DNA of 13,072 nt, taken from contig JAGQHH010000419.1 of assembly GCA_020431945.1 (NCBI GenBank), positions 1-13,072 on the forward strand, read 5' to 3'. A program made the position numbers and the translations under genes. Every line of letters begins with the position of its first letter. The first letter of the stretch is position 1. This document shows, piece after piece, positions 1-7,502 of the stretch. The notes below the pieces were generated by a model that ran no database searches, was not told the origin of the DNA, and was given only the letters and a program-made list of their open reading frames with translations. The DNA comes from Cyanobacteria bacterium HKST-UBA02 (lineage in GTDB: Bacteria > Cyanobacteriota > Vampirovibrionia > Obscuribacterales > Obscuribacteraceae).

Positions 1-54
1 AACTTGCCACCACAACTGGTAAGTTTCAAGCAGTTAGCTGACAAGCGGGCCTAA
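1..54 (+). CDS. Possible C-terminal tail of an upstream gene (partial)
   Basis: Frame 1 is open from the window edge to a TAA at 52-54 and reads NLPPQLVSFKQLADKRA. The other two forward frames close earlier or have no such tail. Seventeen residues are too few to assign a family, and an open run of this length is common by chance. It is listed only because the start of the window could cut a gene here. No hairpin terminator is evident just after it. Confidence 0.2.
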   Translation, partial: NLPPQLVSFKQLADKRA

Positions 55-365
55 GTTCGGGAGAACGTCACAACCTTTATACAAGTAGTTTCTGCATCTG
101 TAGTTTCGCAGCCAGGATCCCAACTCAAACTGCACTATCGAAAGCTCCGTATTTACCCCAGGCTTTCACGGTACAACTCAGCGCAGGCGGCAGCACCCAG
201 ACCTCCACTGCGATTGACCATTCATCCGGGAGAAGCGAATCTCTACTGACACGGTAAAATTGCTAGCATGCATCGCAGTCTGAGGAGTCGCTGACTCCAA
301 TTGAACTAGGATCTACCCAAGGTATCCCTCTATTTGTTCTTTTCGTCTCTAAAGAGGTTGAAACA
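55..365. other. Non-coding region upstream of the caspase-like gene
   Basis: I see no convincing gene in this stretch. It should hold the promoter of the caspase-like gene. Candidates are weak: a TAAAAT (255-260) resembling a -10 box without a good -35, and TTGAAC (301-306) with TATCCC (323-328) at a 16-nt spacer. A 15-nt palindrome lies at 284-298. The 8-nt word GTAGTTTC occurs twice at a 15-nt period (85-92, 100-107), which may be chance. The start codon at 366 is preceded by AGAGG at 353-357. Confidence 0.5.
284..298. promoter_or_regulatory. Perfect 6+6 palindrome, candidate operator or leader hairpin
   Basis: The sequence is GGAGTC-GCT-GACTCC, a perfect 6-bp inverted repeat around a 3-nt centre. 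It ends 67 nt before the caspase-like start codon. It could be a regulator binding site or, if transcription starts near the TAAAAT at 255, a small hairpin in the leader. A related sequence, 11 of 15 positions identical, lies at 2774-2788 at a similar distance before the subtilase start. No run of T follows, so it is not an intrinsic terminator. Confidence 0.3.
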
Positions 366-2555
366 ATGAAGTTCCCCAAAAAAGCCCTGTCCCTCTGCTT
401 ATCGCTAGTATTTGCCACATCCTTGACAGCACCATCGCTCGCCAAGGGATCAGACGAGACGCCCGCGACGAAGAAGCCATTTTTCGCCGTTCTCGTTGGG
501 ATTGATGACTACATATCTCCGAATGTCAACGATCTCAGTGGCTGCAAGAACGACGTAGACGACATGAAGGCTGTGCTGGTCAAGAATTACAACCTTCCCG
601 ATGATGACGAGCACATTCTCGTTCTTAAAGACCGAGAAGCAACCAAGGAAGGGATTAAGAACGCCTTCCGAAAAATGCTTGTTTCCAATGCAGAAAAATA
701 TGGAGACAAGGGACTCTATCTATTCCACTACAGCGGTCATGGATCGTACTGCAAAGACACCAATGGCGATGAAGCAGGAGACGATGACCAGACTCTTGTA
801 ACAGTCGATTCGAGACAGGGCGATGTTTACGACCTCGTCGATGATGAGCTCGACATTCTCCTCGACGAGCTTACAGCTAAGACCAAGAACAGTGTGCTGG
901 TTTTTGACTGCTGCCACTCGTACACAAACACGAGAGGGGGAAAAGTTACTCCCCGAAAAGTAGAACCTGATAGCAGACCCCAGCCGGAGCAGAAGCCAGT
1001 GACCCGCAGCTCTGGCGAAAGATCGACCAGAGCCGCTACTGAAAAGACTGCCATGGCTCCCAGGGATCAGAAATATGTGGTCTTTTCGGGATGCCTCCAG
1101 GACGAGACTTCCGGCGAGACCCGGGACCCTCAGGGACGAACAAACGGTCTATTGACTCGCTATCTGGTTGAGGCACTGGCTAAATCCGGCTCTGATACCA
1201 CATACAGGCAATTGTGGGACACAGTTGCTAAAGGCGTCACATCGGAGAACTGGGCGCAACATCCCCAGGTCGAAGGCGATCTGGAGCGGCCTATCTTGAA
1301 TGCCAGTGCCACAAGACTCGAGCCGGGCATCAAAGTCTTGAAAGCCGAAGACGAAAAAGCCGTCATCGATGCCGGCGAAGCGCATAGGATAGTAGAAAAA
1401 GGAGCTCTGGTCGCCTTCTACAAAGCCTGGGCAAAGAAACTCGAGGGCGAGAAAGACATCCTTGCCAAAGGTCTGGTAGAGGAAGTTGGAACCCTGAAGT
1501 CATCTGTAAAATTAGACAGGAAGGTAGATCCCGAAGAGCTTGCAAAAGCGAAAGCACGGATAGTCACTCCTTTTGGAGGCGATAGGCCGCTCAAGGTAAA
1601 AGTCGAAATCAAGGAAGCAAGCTCCAGAGGCAATCTATTTCAACTTCTGGATAAAGAGGCCAGTCAGGAGACCCCTGGCAGCGCCTCGGAAGGAAGCTCC
1701 GCTAAGCCCAAGACCGGGCTTCTAGAGATTACGAAGACCAGCGACGATCCCCTCAAGTCAAATGATGATTGGGACGTGGCAGTTGTCCAGGACAAGTTTG
1801 AAACCTTCGCCGACTCCCGTAGAAACGTTGGCTCGCGTGCTCCCAAAGCGGATCCGGAAAAACCTGTTTTCTTCATCGCAGCTCAAAACGGCATGCCGTT
1901 ATTTGATCTCTGGCTAAATACCTCAGATCCCGAAGCGCCTAAAGTAATTTACTCGGCACTTAAGAAGAGAGCTCGTCAGCGTCTGGTTCAGACACTGGAA
2001 AATAAAGTTTCTCCGCTCGATGGCAAATTGAAGATCGAGTTTGTTCGGGTGACGGGCTGGGATACTGACATAAACGGGAAACCCAAGGCACCGAAGACCG
2101 AAACAAAAGAAGCAGATCAGATAGGTACGCCGGTGGTCAAAGAAAGTGAACAGTTCTTACTGAAGCTCACCAACACGAGTGATACCCCCTTGTATCCCAC
2201 AGTGGTGAGCCTTGGGACGAGCGGCAAGATTGAAATCATCTATCCACCCAGCAGTACTCACGCCGTCCCTCTTCAACCAGGTGATTCAATGAAAACTGAT
2301 GTGATGCAAGCCGGAGCGCCGGTTGGTCCGGAGAGCTTCAAAGTTATCGCCACCACGAGCCACACCGATTTCCACTTTCTCGAGCAAGAGGGAATAACTC
2401 GCAGTGGAACAACCAGAAAGGCAGTATCGAATCCTCTTGAAAAACTCATGGAGGACCGCCACAACGCAACAAGAGACTCGAGCAGAGTGACAGTACCGTC
2501 ACTTGACGACTGGGCTACCGCCGATCTTGACATTGTAATTGCCACACCAGAATAA
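366..2555 (+). CDS. Exported caspase-like (C14) peptidase with C-terminal DUF4384-like domain
   Basis: The 729-residue product is a probable secreted cysteine peptidase of the caspase/metacaspase/orthocaspase type (clan CD). The N-terminus is a Sec signal (KK, hydrophobic stretch 8-22, likely cleavage SLA|KG after 26). The caspase fold spans about 37-315. It starts with FFAVLVGIDDY, has the catalytic His in HYSGHGS (H125), an Asp-rich loop at 131-150 like the one in metacaspases, and the catalytic Cys in VFDCCHS (C183, with D181 beside it). The small-subunit strand is VVFSGC at 238-243. Between them lies a basic, Pro-rich linker of about 45 residues (188-233). The Asp next to Cys fits the family's usual Arg/Lys P1 preference (inference). 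A mostly unassigned middle (320-590) leads to a DUF4384-like region at about 595-672 (LLKLTNTSDTPLYPTVVSL, then IIYPPSS). The start is supported by AGAGG 8 nt upstream. It is transcribed alone: a strong terminator follows. No membrane anchor is seen after the signal. Confidence 0.88.
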   Translation: MKFPKKALSLCLSLVFATSLTAPSLAKGSDETPATKKPFFAVLVGIDDYISPNVNDLSGCKNDVDDMKAVLVKNYNLPDDDEHILVLKDREATKEGIKNAFRKMLVSNAEKYGDKGLYLFHYSGHGSYCKDTNGDEAGDDDQTLVTVDSRQGDVYDLVDDELDILLDELTAKTKNSVLVFDCCHSYTNTRGGKVTPRKVEPDSRPQPEQKPVTRSSGERSTRAATEKTAMAPRDQKYVVFSGCLQDETSGETRDPQGRTNGLLTRYLVEALAKSGSDTTYRQLWDTVAKGVTSENWAQHPQVEGDLERPILNASATRLEPGIKVLKAEDEKAVIDAGEAHRIVEKGALVAFYKAWAKKLEGEKDILAKGLVEEVGTLKSSVKLDRKVDPEELAKAKARIVTPFGGDRPLKVKVEIKEASSRGNLFQLLDKEASQETPGSASEGSSAKPKTGLLEITKTSDDPLKSNDDWDVAVVQDKFETFADSRRNVGSRAPKADPEKPVFFIAAQNGMPLFDLWLNTSDPEAPKVIYSALKKRARQRLVQTLENKVSPLDGKLKIEFVRVTGWDTDINGKPKAPKTETKEADQIGTPVVKESEQFLLKLTNTSDTPLYPTVVSLGTSGKIEIIYPPSSTHAVPLQPGDSMKTDVMQAGAPVGPESFKVIATTSHTDFHFLEQEGITRSGTTRKAVSNPLEKLMEDRHNATRDSSRVTVPSLDDWATADLDIVIATPE

Positions 2556-2572
2556 GCACCCTGGATGGTTCT

Positions 2573-2614
2573 AAAAGACCCGGTTTCTTTCGAGACCGGG
2601 TCTTTAATTTTCTT
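2573..2614 (+). terminator. Intrinsic terminator after the caspase-like gene
   Basis: AAAGACCCGGT (2574-2584) pairs perfectly with ACCGGGTCTTT (2595-2605). The stem can extend inward by TTC/GAG with one T-G wobble, leaving a TTTC tetraloop. The 3' side runs into TTTAATTTTCTT. It begins about 18 nt after the stop codon. The A-rich left flank could let it work partly in the other direction too. Confidence 0.92.
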
Positions 2615-2680
2615 CCTGACAATTCAACTTCTGGCTTCCGAGTCCTTTCGAATGATCCCGAGAAATCGCTGCCCATAAAC

Positions 2681-2706
2681 TTGCACAGGTCCCAAACGTG
2701 TATAAT
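2681..2706 (+). promoter_or_regulatory. Candidate sigma-70-type promoter for the subtilase-CHAT operon
   Basis: TATAAT at 2701-2706 matches the -10 consensus exactly. The best upstream box is TTGCAC at 2681-2686, but the spacer is only 14 nt, shorter than the usual 16-18, so this may depend on an activator or use another -35. Position fits: downstream of the terminator and about 160 nt before the subtilase start. This is inference from sequence only. Confidence 0.4.
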
Positions 2707-2773
2707 TTTTGCCTCAACACCAATAGAAAACACAGTAATTTCCCTGAGGTTTTCGAACGGTTCTTCGAGAAAT

Positions 2774-2788
2774 GGAGTCCTTGAGCCC
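2774..2788. promoter_or_regulatory. Imperfect copy of the upstream palindrome, candidate shared operator
   Basis: GGAGTCCTTGAGCCC matches the palindrome at 284-298 at 11 of 15 positions, including the whole left half-site GGAGTC and the central TGA. It ends 77 nt before the subtilase start, against 67 nt for the other copy before the caspase-like start. Its own dyad symmetry is imperfect (4 of 6 positions). It may mark co-regulation of the two units by one factor, but short matches like this can arise by chance. Confidence 0.22.
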
Positions 2789-2850
2789 ATGACCTGTCCA
2801 TTTAGGGTGGGGTCGCTCAGAATAGAAAACGAAGTTAGACCTAATACTTG

Positions 2851-2858
2851 AAAAGGGG
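2851..2858 (+). promoter_or_regulatory. Ribosome binding site that fixes the subtilase start at 2866
   Basis: AAAAGGGG lies 7 nt before the ATG at 2866. An in-frame TTG at 2848 would place this site inside the gene and would add KRGIN before a complete signal peptide, so the ATG at 2866 is preferred. Confidence 0.75.
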
Positions 2859-2865
2859 TATTAAC

Positions 2866-5064
2866 ATGAAAAGGGTCCGTTTTGCTCCAGCCTCACTTAC
2901 TGCCGCGGCTGCTTTGCTCCTTCTTGCTCAAGGCACTCTGGCCGACACACAAAAAACCTCCAAGAGAGTCTCGCCTCCATCTGATGCCCTAATCAAAGCA
3001 GCTTCAAAAGTGACTGATCGGGGAATCGATCCAGCCTCATCAAAGCTAGTCGGTAACCTGAAGCTTGTGGCCAGGCAGGCTGTCTCGTCTCGTGATCCAG
3101 TGCCAACTCCCGTGGACAACCTCAAGAGCGTGGTTCTTCGTGAATATGGAGTCAATTCGAAAGCAAAGAATCGATCAGTAGAAGTCGGCATTGAAGGCGA
3201 AATCAACAAATCGGACCTGGAGAAGGTAGGAGCGAGCGTACACTTCACTCGTGACAATGTAACCTACGCGAGTGTTCCTATAGAGTCTTTGATGAGTATT
3301 GCTCGGTTAAGCGGCGTCCAGAAAGTCACAGGTATTACTGCTACAGAGATTCCAAGTCCGCCAAAGGCGAAGAGTGCGGAAGCGAAGAAGGCAGGACTCG
3401 CTACCCGGGGAGCCCTTGAGGATCAATTTGACCGTCAGGGACTAACTGGCAAAGGAGTCATCGTCGGGATTGTAGATACCGGAATCGATTGGACACATCC
3501 TGACTTCATAACGCGAACTGGAAGCTCCAGGATTCTCTATTTGTGGGACATGTCCGACGATACCTGGGAGCTCTCTGGAAAGACCAAGGGGACTGCAGCA
3601 CCATATACCTACACTGATGGAAAGTCTGTGGGCACCGTCTATACCAATGACCAGATCAATGCTGCTCTCACCGGGCAGGCAGACGTCCCTTCATATGATG
3701 GATACGGCCACGGAACAGCATGTGCCGGAATAGCCGCCGGAAACGGTCTTGCGACCGCCAACGGAGTGCCAGAAGGCACATACAAAGGAGTAGCTCCGGA
3801 AGCCGATCTCGTAATTGTCCGTGTGGCTCCACCGACAAAGCCCGGTGGAATTAGAAATGATTACTATGTCGGCGTTGAGTGGATAGCGAAGGTTGCCGCT
3901 CAGTTAAACAAGCCCTGCGCAATCAACCTAAGCTTGGGTGGTCATTCGGGTGCACACAACGGCACCACAGCACAGGAAAAACTTTTCAACAGTCTCTCGG
4001 GTAAAGGCAAAAAGGGAGTGATCATCTGTGTAGCCGCCGGCAATGAACGAGCCAGAAGCTTTCATGCCAGCGGACGATTCGGGCCCAACCGCGAGGGACA
4101 GGCAGACAGATTTAGCAATGAAGTCGAGATGAGCGTCTATGCAGAATCGGACCTACACGCTCTAATGAATCCAGCTGATGATTGGGGATTTTCGATTTCA
4201 AGCCTCGATACACCTTTTCTCCAATCTCCCGACGGACAGGGGCTCCAGCTCCATGTATTCAACAATGGAACAACCGAACCCGTTTGTTTAGCCACCCTCA
4301 ACGGAAACCAGTTTACCGGCCCGATTTATCAGGGAACCGATCTGACGAGCCTTGTTTACGGTCAAAACTTGGTTTCCTTCAGTCCGGATGATGGACTTCA
4401 CCTCAAGCTTCCCCACGGCAGATACTATATTAAGGCCTGGGGCAAGTCGGAAAATGTCTCTGATGGCTCTTTCGACCTGTATTCCTCACTGCCCTCCATA
4501 GACAATGACCAGCAGCTTTCATATGGTAGTTTTGCCATGGGCAGCAACCATGAAGCTATGGTCGGCACACCAGGTACGGCAAAGAATGTCATTACAGTCG
4601 GTGCCTATGACTTTCGCTCATCCTGGCCAAATTTGGGATACACCCATACCTATCACAATCTTGCCCTTGGAGGTATCTCCGATTACTCCAACCCGGGTTA
4701 TTCTCGTGACGGTACCATCAAGCCTGATATCGCAGCTCCTGGCACTTACGCAATATCTTCTCTGGCAAGACTTGGAGACGGTGGTTACGCTGAGATGGGC
4801 TCTGATCCTATGAATATCACGCCTGATGGTTACCACCTAGCCTGGAGCGGAACCAGTGCGGCTACACCGTTTGTAACCGGTCTTGTAGCCCTTATGCTGG
4901 AGAAGAATCCCGATCTGGATAGCGAGCAGGTCCGAGAAATCCTGACTCAGACAGCAAGAAAGGATCAAAAGACAGGGGGCACTCCTAATCGTGACTGGGG
5001 CTTCGGCAAAGTCAACCCTGTAGAAGCACTCGCGTCGACACCAGATAGATCGGCCATGAGATAG
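2866..5064 (+). CDS. Exported subtilisin-like serine peptidase (S8) with large internal insertion
   Basis: A 732-residue secreted subtilase. It has a Sec signal (hydrophobic 9-22, likely cleavage TLA|DT after 26) and a probable propeptide at about 30-180. In the propeptide, residues 98-162 resemble an inhibitor-I9-like fold and end in SGVQKVTGI. The catalytic domain follows: Asp in GIVDTGID (D204), His in GYGHGTACAG (H282), oxyanion Asn in VAAGNE (N393) and Ser in SGTSAATP (S664). All key residues are intact, so it should be active. From the oxyanion Asn to the Ser is about 270 residues against about 66 in subtilisin. Most of the excess is a beta-rich, jelly-roll-like insertion at about 400-560, after which the core resumes at GTPGTAKNVITVGAYD. 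A similar layout is known in the CspA/B-like S8 group. It is the first gene of a probable operon, with the next gene 44 nt on. It may process itself or the neighbouring exported proteins (inference). No anchor or sorting signal is seen. Confidence 0.92.
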   Translation: MKRVRFAPASLTAAAALLLLAQGTLADTQKTSKRVSPPSDALIKAASKVTDRGIDPASSKLVGNLKLVARQAVSSRDPVPTPVDNLKSVVLREYGVNSKAKNRSVEVGIEGEINKSDLEKVGASVHFTRDNVTYASVPIESLMSIARLSGVQKVTGITATEIPSPPKAKSAEAKKAGLATRGALEDQFDRQGLTGKGVIVGIVDTGIDWTHPDFITRTGSSRILYLWDMSDDTWELSGKTKGTAAPYTYTDGKSVGTVYTNDQINAALTGQADVPSYDGYGHGTACAGIAAGNGLATANGVPEGTYKGVAPEADLVIVRVAPPTKPGGIRNDYYVGVEWIAKVAAQLNKPCAINLSLGGHSGAHNGTTAQEKLFNSLSGKGKKGVIICVAAGNERARSFHASGRFGPNREGQADRFSNEVEMSVYAESDLHALMNPADDWGFSISSLDTPFLQSPDGQGLQLHVFNNGTTEPVCLATLNGNQFTGPIYQGTDLTSLVYGQNLVSFSPDDGLHLKLPHGRYYIKAWGKSENVSDGSFDLYSSLPSIDNDQQLSYGSFAMGSNHEAMVGTPGTAKNVITVGAYDFRSSWPNLGYTHTYHNLALGGISDYSNPGYSRDGTIKPDIAAPGTYAISSLARLGDGGYAEMGSDPMNITPDGYHLAWSGTSAATPFVTGLVALMLEKNPDLDSEQVREILTQTARKDQKTGGTPNRDWGFGKVNPVEALASTPDRSAMR

Positions 5065-5095
5065 ACCGGTCAAGGCTCTGAATAGATAAAACAAT

Positions 5096-5100
5096 AGGAG
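5096..5100 (+). promoter_or_regulatory. Ribosome binding site supporting a GTG start at 5109
   Basis: AGGAG lies 8 nt before GTG at 5109. The next in-frame ATG falls at residue 35, at the end of the signal peptide, which would destroy the export signal, so the GTG start is preferred. Confidence 0.7.
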
Positions 5101-5108
5101 ATTCTCCA

Positions 5109-6668
5109 GTGACGAGAGACTATGCAAACGTCAAGTACTCGACTTGCGTCGGATTAGCCTTGCTTCTAAGCATTAACTTGCCATTCTTGTTCCCGAGCTC
5201 TCTATCATTAATGGCTAATGCGGACGTTCGCCAGGTAGACGTGCCGAGCGCCAAGCACGGGAAAAGGGTGAAGGTCTCATATGATATTCAGAGTCTTCAC
5301 CGCGACGGTCAGAAGTCCCTTTCCAACGGAGGCGAAGTCGTCTGGGCATTTCTTAAGAGCCCCGCGCAGCGGCAATCCGGAATCAATTCTGGTCACCGAG
5401 ACCAGTATGTGGCAGGTTTGAGCCACCTGTATGCCAATAACATCAATCAGCGCTTAGGCAATTGCTATTACATTCAGCGCCAGGAATTGTTTGAGAAGGG
5501 CTTTTATGGTCAGGTGCCAGTGAAAGCAGGTGAGAGCGCTCGACTCAATGGTTTTCGAGGCTTTGAGGTCGGGGACAATCCACTGATCGCCGCCACTATA
5601 GACGGTATAGCATTTCTTGAAGAGAGCCTATCAGGAAAGCCCAATATGATAGTCGGAAAGATCTGGTCGGAAGACGCTAGCTTTGAGAATGAGCGTGTCT
5701 TTTCAGCAGCTTCCGGAGCCGACATTGATCGAGCATGGGCAGACAACGGACAAATTCCCATGATCGTTGCTGTAAACGCAAACACCAGAATGTTCACAGG
5801 GGTTCCCACCAGTGAAATGCGCAAGCAGCTGCGAACCACCTCCGTTCCATTTGGTGGTCATGTTGTAGTGATAAGCCAACAAAGAAAAGGTCTGAAAGGA
5901 AAGACCTCCAGTAGCGAGTATCTCTTGCTCAATTCCTGGGGGGACGATCAAGATGGGAGCGCTCGAAATGGCTGGGTGAGCTCAGATGCACTTGCTTCTG
6001 CAATGAATTTCGTCGATGGAACTGGAACGAATGACGAGTCCCTGGAACCCAAGAGGCGCGGACTTCAATCGGGCACTCTTCCATATCCTGGCAAGAACAT
6101 CTTCGCAAGAGGCGAAAACGGTCTCTTCTTCAAGCGCGACACCTCGATGCTCCAGTGCCGCCACGTTGGCCAGGCTGACGATGGCCGCATCAATCCCGAT
6201 GCCGACTATGACAGCAGAAGAGGCATCGGTAACCCGGAGAAAGAAGCTAGTCATCTCATAGAGACTATTTCTAAGACAGATGAGGGCTTTTCGAAAAATG
6301 ACATTGAGATAGCCAAAAAGGCTATCGAACAGATACTAGAGAATAAGACTAGAGACGGCGCCAAACGACCGTATGCACTTTCTGTTGAAGAGCAGGCGGG
6401 TGTCTTTCACCAGGCGAATAGACTCATGCAAAAGTCAAAGCGTGCTTACAAGCAGGGTCTAGACAGGGAAGACAGAAATCGCTCGCTTATCGCAATGCTC
6501 CATGACACTGCTAATCCTGAGCACATCAACCAGGGTGCGCACAATACCTGCAATGTCACTACGATAATAAAAATCGAGTCTATGTTCAGACCTGCCGCGC
6601 AAGCTAAAGCATTTGTCGACATGTACATCAACGCTAATGGCGATCAGACTGTCACAATGCCTATATAG
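5109..6668 (+). CDS. Exported papain/calpain-like (clan CA) cysteine peptidase-like protein with a second, truncated Cys motif
   Basis: 519 residues, GTG start. A Sec signal covers 1-38 (hydrophobic 13-28, likely cleavage ANA|DV). The putative catalytic set is Cys in NQRLGNCYY (C119), His in GGHVVVI (H251) and Asn in LLLNSWG (N275). The spacing of 132 and 24 is close to papain (134 and 16), and LGNC with NSWG recalls calpain and papain motifs. The usual oxyanion Gln is Q114, one residue closer to Cys than normal, so activity is uncertain. Residues 300-375 are unassigned, and 377-465 look helical and charged. The C-terminus contains NQGAHNTCNVTT (Q475, C481), which has exact papain-type Gln-Cys spacing. 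The protein ends only 38 residues later, leaving no room for the matching His and Asn. It lies in the operon between the subtilase and the response regulator. I do not recognise a named family. It could be a peptidase, an inactive binder, or a substrate or partner of the subtilase. Confidence 0.75.
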   Translation: MTRDYANVKYSTCVGLALLLSINLPFLFPSSLSLMANADVRQVDVPSAKHGKRVKVSYDIQSLHRDGQKSLSNGGEVVWAFLKSPAQRQSGINSGHRDQYVAGLSHLYANNINQRLGNCYYIQRQELFEKGFYGQVPVKAGESARLNGFRGFEVGDNPLIAATIDGIAFLEESLSGKPNMIVGKIWSEDASFENERVFSAASGADIDRAWADNGQIPMIVAVNANTRMFTGVPTSEMRKQLRTTSVPFGGHVVVISQQRKGLKGKTSSSEYLLLNSWGDDQDGSARNGWVSSDALASAMNFVDGTGTNDESLEPKRRGLQSGTLPYPGKNIFARGENGLFFKRDTSMLQCRHVGQADDGRINPDADYDSRRGIGNPEKEASHLIETISKTDEGFSKNDIEIAKKAIEQILENKTRDGAKRPYALSVEEQAGVFHQANRLMQKSKRAYKQGLDREDRNRSLIAMLHDTANPEHINQGAHNTCNVTTIIKIESMFRPAAQAKAFVDMYINANGDQTVTMPI

Positions 6669-6698
6669 ACGCCCGGACATCTGATTGAGGAGCAATGG

Positions 6699-7490
6699 AT
6701 GAGTCCAACAGACAGTACCAATCTTAATACCGATCGATCATTGAGCATATTGATTGCTGATGATACGGAGTATTTCAGGAACTGGCTTAGAGGCGAGCTC
6801 AAGCGGTTCATCTCAGCAGATAGTGAAATACGCGAGAGCGATGATCCGAAAGAATCTATTTCAAAGGCTATCTCACAAAAGCCGGACCTGGTCTTTATGG
6901 ATATCGACTTCAAGACTGATCGGACCTTTAGCGGCATCCAGGCGGCTTCTGAAATTTGGAAGTCTCTTCCCGATGTCGCGGTCATAATCGTCTCTAGCTA
7001 TGACGATCAGATTTACCTGAAACAATTGCTCGACGCTGCACCTGAAGGAGCTTCCTATGGATATCTGCTCAAAGACAACGTCGTCAGGGACCTCAAGCGA
7101 GCCGTGTCACTTGTCCTTAGCGGAGAAGGGTATATAGATCCGCAGCTCTCATTGCGTCTTACCAAAGCAGGAAGAAAAACTGGAGAACTGACTGACGGAC
7201 AGTACGAAGTCCTCGTTTGTATCGCCCTGGGATTGAGCGACAAGACCATTGCCAAACTTCTCTATCTGAGAGAACAATCGGTACAAGCCCGGCTTCGCAG
7301 CTTGTACCGCTCTTTTGGCATACCGTCGAAGTCTTCGGACAGCTCTCCTGATGTGGGGCTCTTCAGCTCGAGATGCAGAGCTGTCTGGACCGCCATCAAA
7401 ACTGGATTGCTAACTGAGGCTGAGCTTCTGAGAATGATTCCTCAAATTCAAGAGCAGGCGAATCGAGCCAACATGAAGATCAAAATTTAG
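6699..7490 (+). CDS. NarL/FixJ-type response regulator (REC + LuxR-type HTH)
   Basis: A 263-residue cytoplasmic transcription regulator. The receiver domain (about 15-145) has the acidic pair DD (21-22), the phospho-acceptor Asp in LVFMDID (D68), the switch Ser in IIVSS (S99) and the conserved Lys in YLLKD (K125). A LuxR/GerE-type HTH follows at about 163-240: ELTDGQYEVL, then GLSDKTIAKLLYL, then SVQARLRSLYRSFGI. Between FGI and the final helix (AVWTAIKTGLL) are about 15 extra Ser/Asp-rich residues (210-224) absent from the usual LuxR fold. ATG 6699 has AGGAG 6 nt upstream; the ATG at 6695 is out of frame and soon hits a stop. Its place between two exported proteins of a probable operon suggests that it controls the operon or its own expression. 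The likely partner is the NarL-type histidine kinase at the right edge (inference). Confidence 0.93.
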   Translation: MSPTDSTNLNTDRSLSILIADDTEYFRNWLRGELKRFISADSEIRESDDPKESISKAISQKPDLVFMDIDFKTDRTFSGIQAASEIWKSLPDVAVIIVSSYDDQIYLKQLLDAAPEGASYGYLLKDNVVRDLKRAVSLVLSGEGYIDPQLSLRLTKAGRKTGELTDGQYEVLVCIALGLSDKTIAKLLYLREQSVQARLRSLYRSFGIPSKSSDSSPDVGLFSSRCRAVWTAIKTGLLTEAELLRMIPQIQEQANRANMKIKI

Positions 7491-7493
7491 GAG
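7489..7493 (+). promoter_or_regulatory. Ribosome binding site of the CHAT gene overlapping the regulator's stop codon
   Basis: AGGAG at 7489-7493 starts inside the TAG stop (7488-7490) of the response regulator and lies 9 nt before ATG 7503. Such packing favours translational coupling of the two genes. Confidence 0.7.
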
Positions 7494-7502
7494 ACAACTG
7501 CC

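Larger units (their letters stand above)
2556..2865. other. Intergenic region: terminator, then promoter and leader of the peptidase operon
   Basis: The 310-nt gap contains the terminator of the caspase-like gene, a perfect TATAAT at 2701-2706, and a leader of about 150 nt if that box is used. An imperfect relative of the upstream palindrome lies at 2774-2788, and a GAAC-G-GTTC inverted repeat at about 2755-2763. Short open frames on the minus strand here lack recognisable protein features. No small-RNA or riboswitch family was recognised. Confidence 0.6.

Noticed and set aside
85..107. Two copies of GTAGTTTC at a 15-nt period
   Set aside because: Only two short copies, with no third and no similar copies near the other promoter. 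Probably chance.
263..445. Minus-strand 60-codon open frame at the start of the caspase-like gene
   Set aside because: It overlaps the signal peptide coding region and the palindrome, and has no protein features.
366..450. Lipoprotein signal in the caspase-like protein (Cys at residue 11)
   Set aside because: The Cys lies too early, inside the hydrophobic core, and there is a good standard cleavage site (SLA|KG) later.
2515..2801. Two overlapping minus-strand open frames in the intergenic region before the subtilase
   Set aside because: They run through the terminator and the end of the caspase-like gene, have no clear ribosome binding site and no recognisable protein features.
6640..6698. 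Frameshift hiding the rest of the second Cys domain of the papain-like protein
   Set aside because: Both alternative frames reach stops by 6688, and the next gene's ribosome binding site starts at 6688, so no continuation is encoded here.
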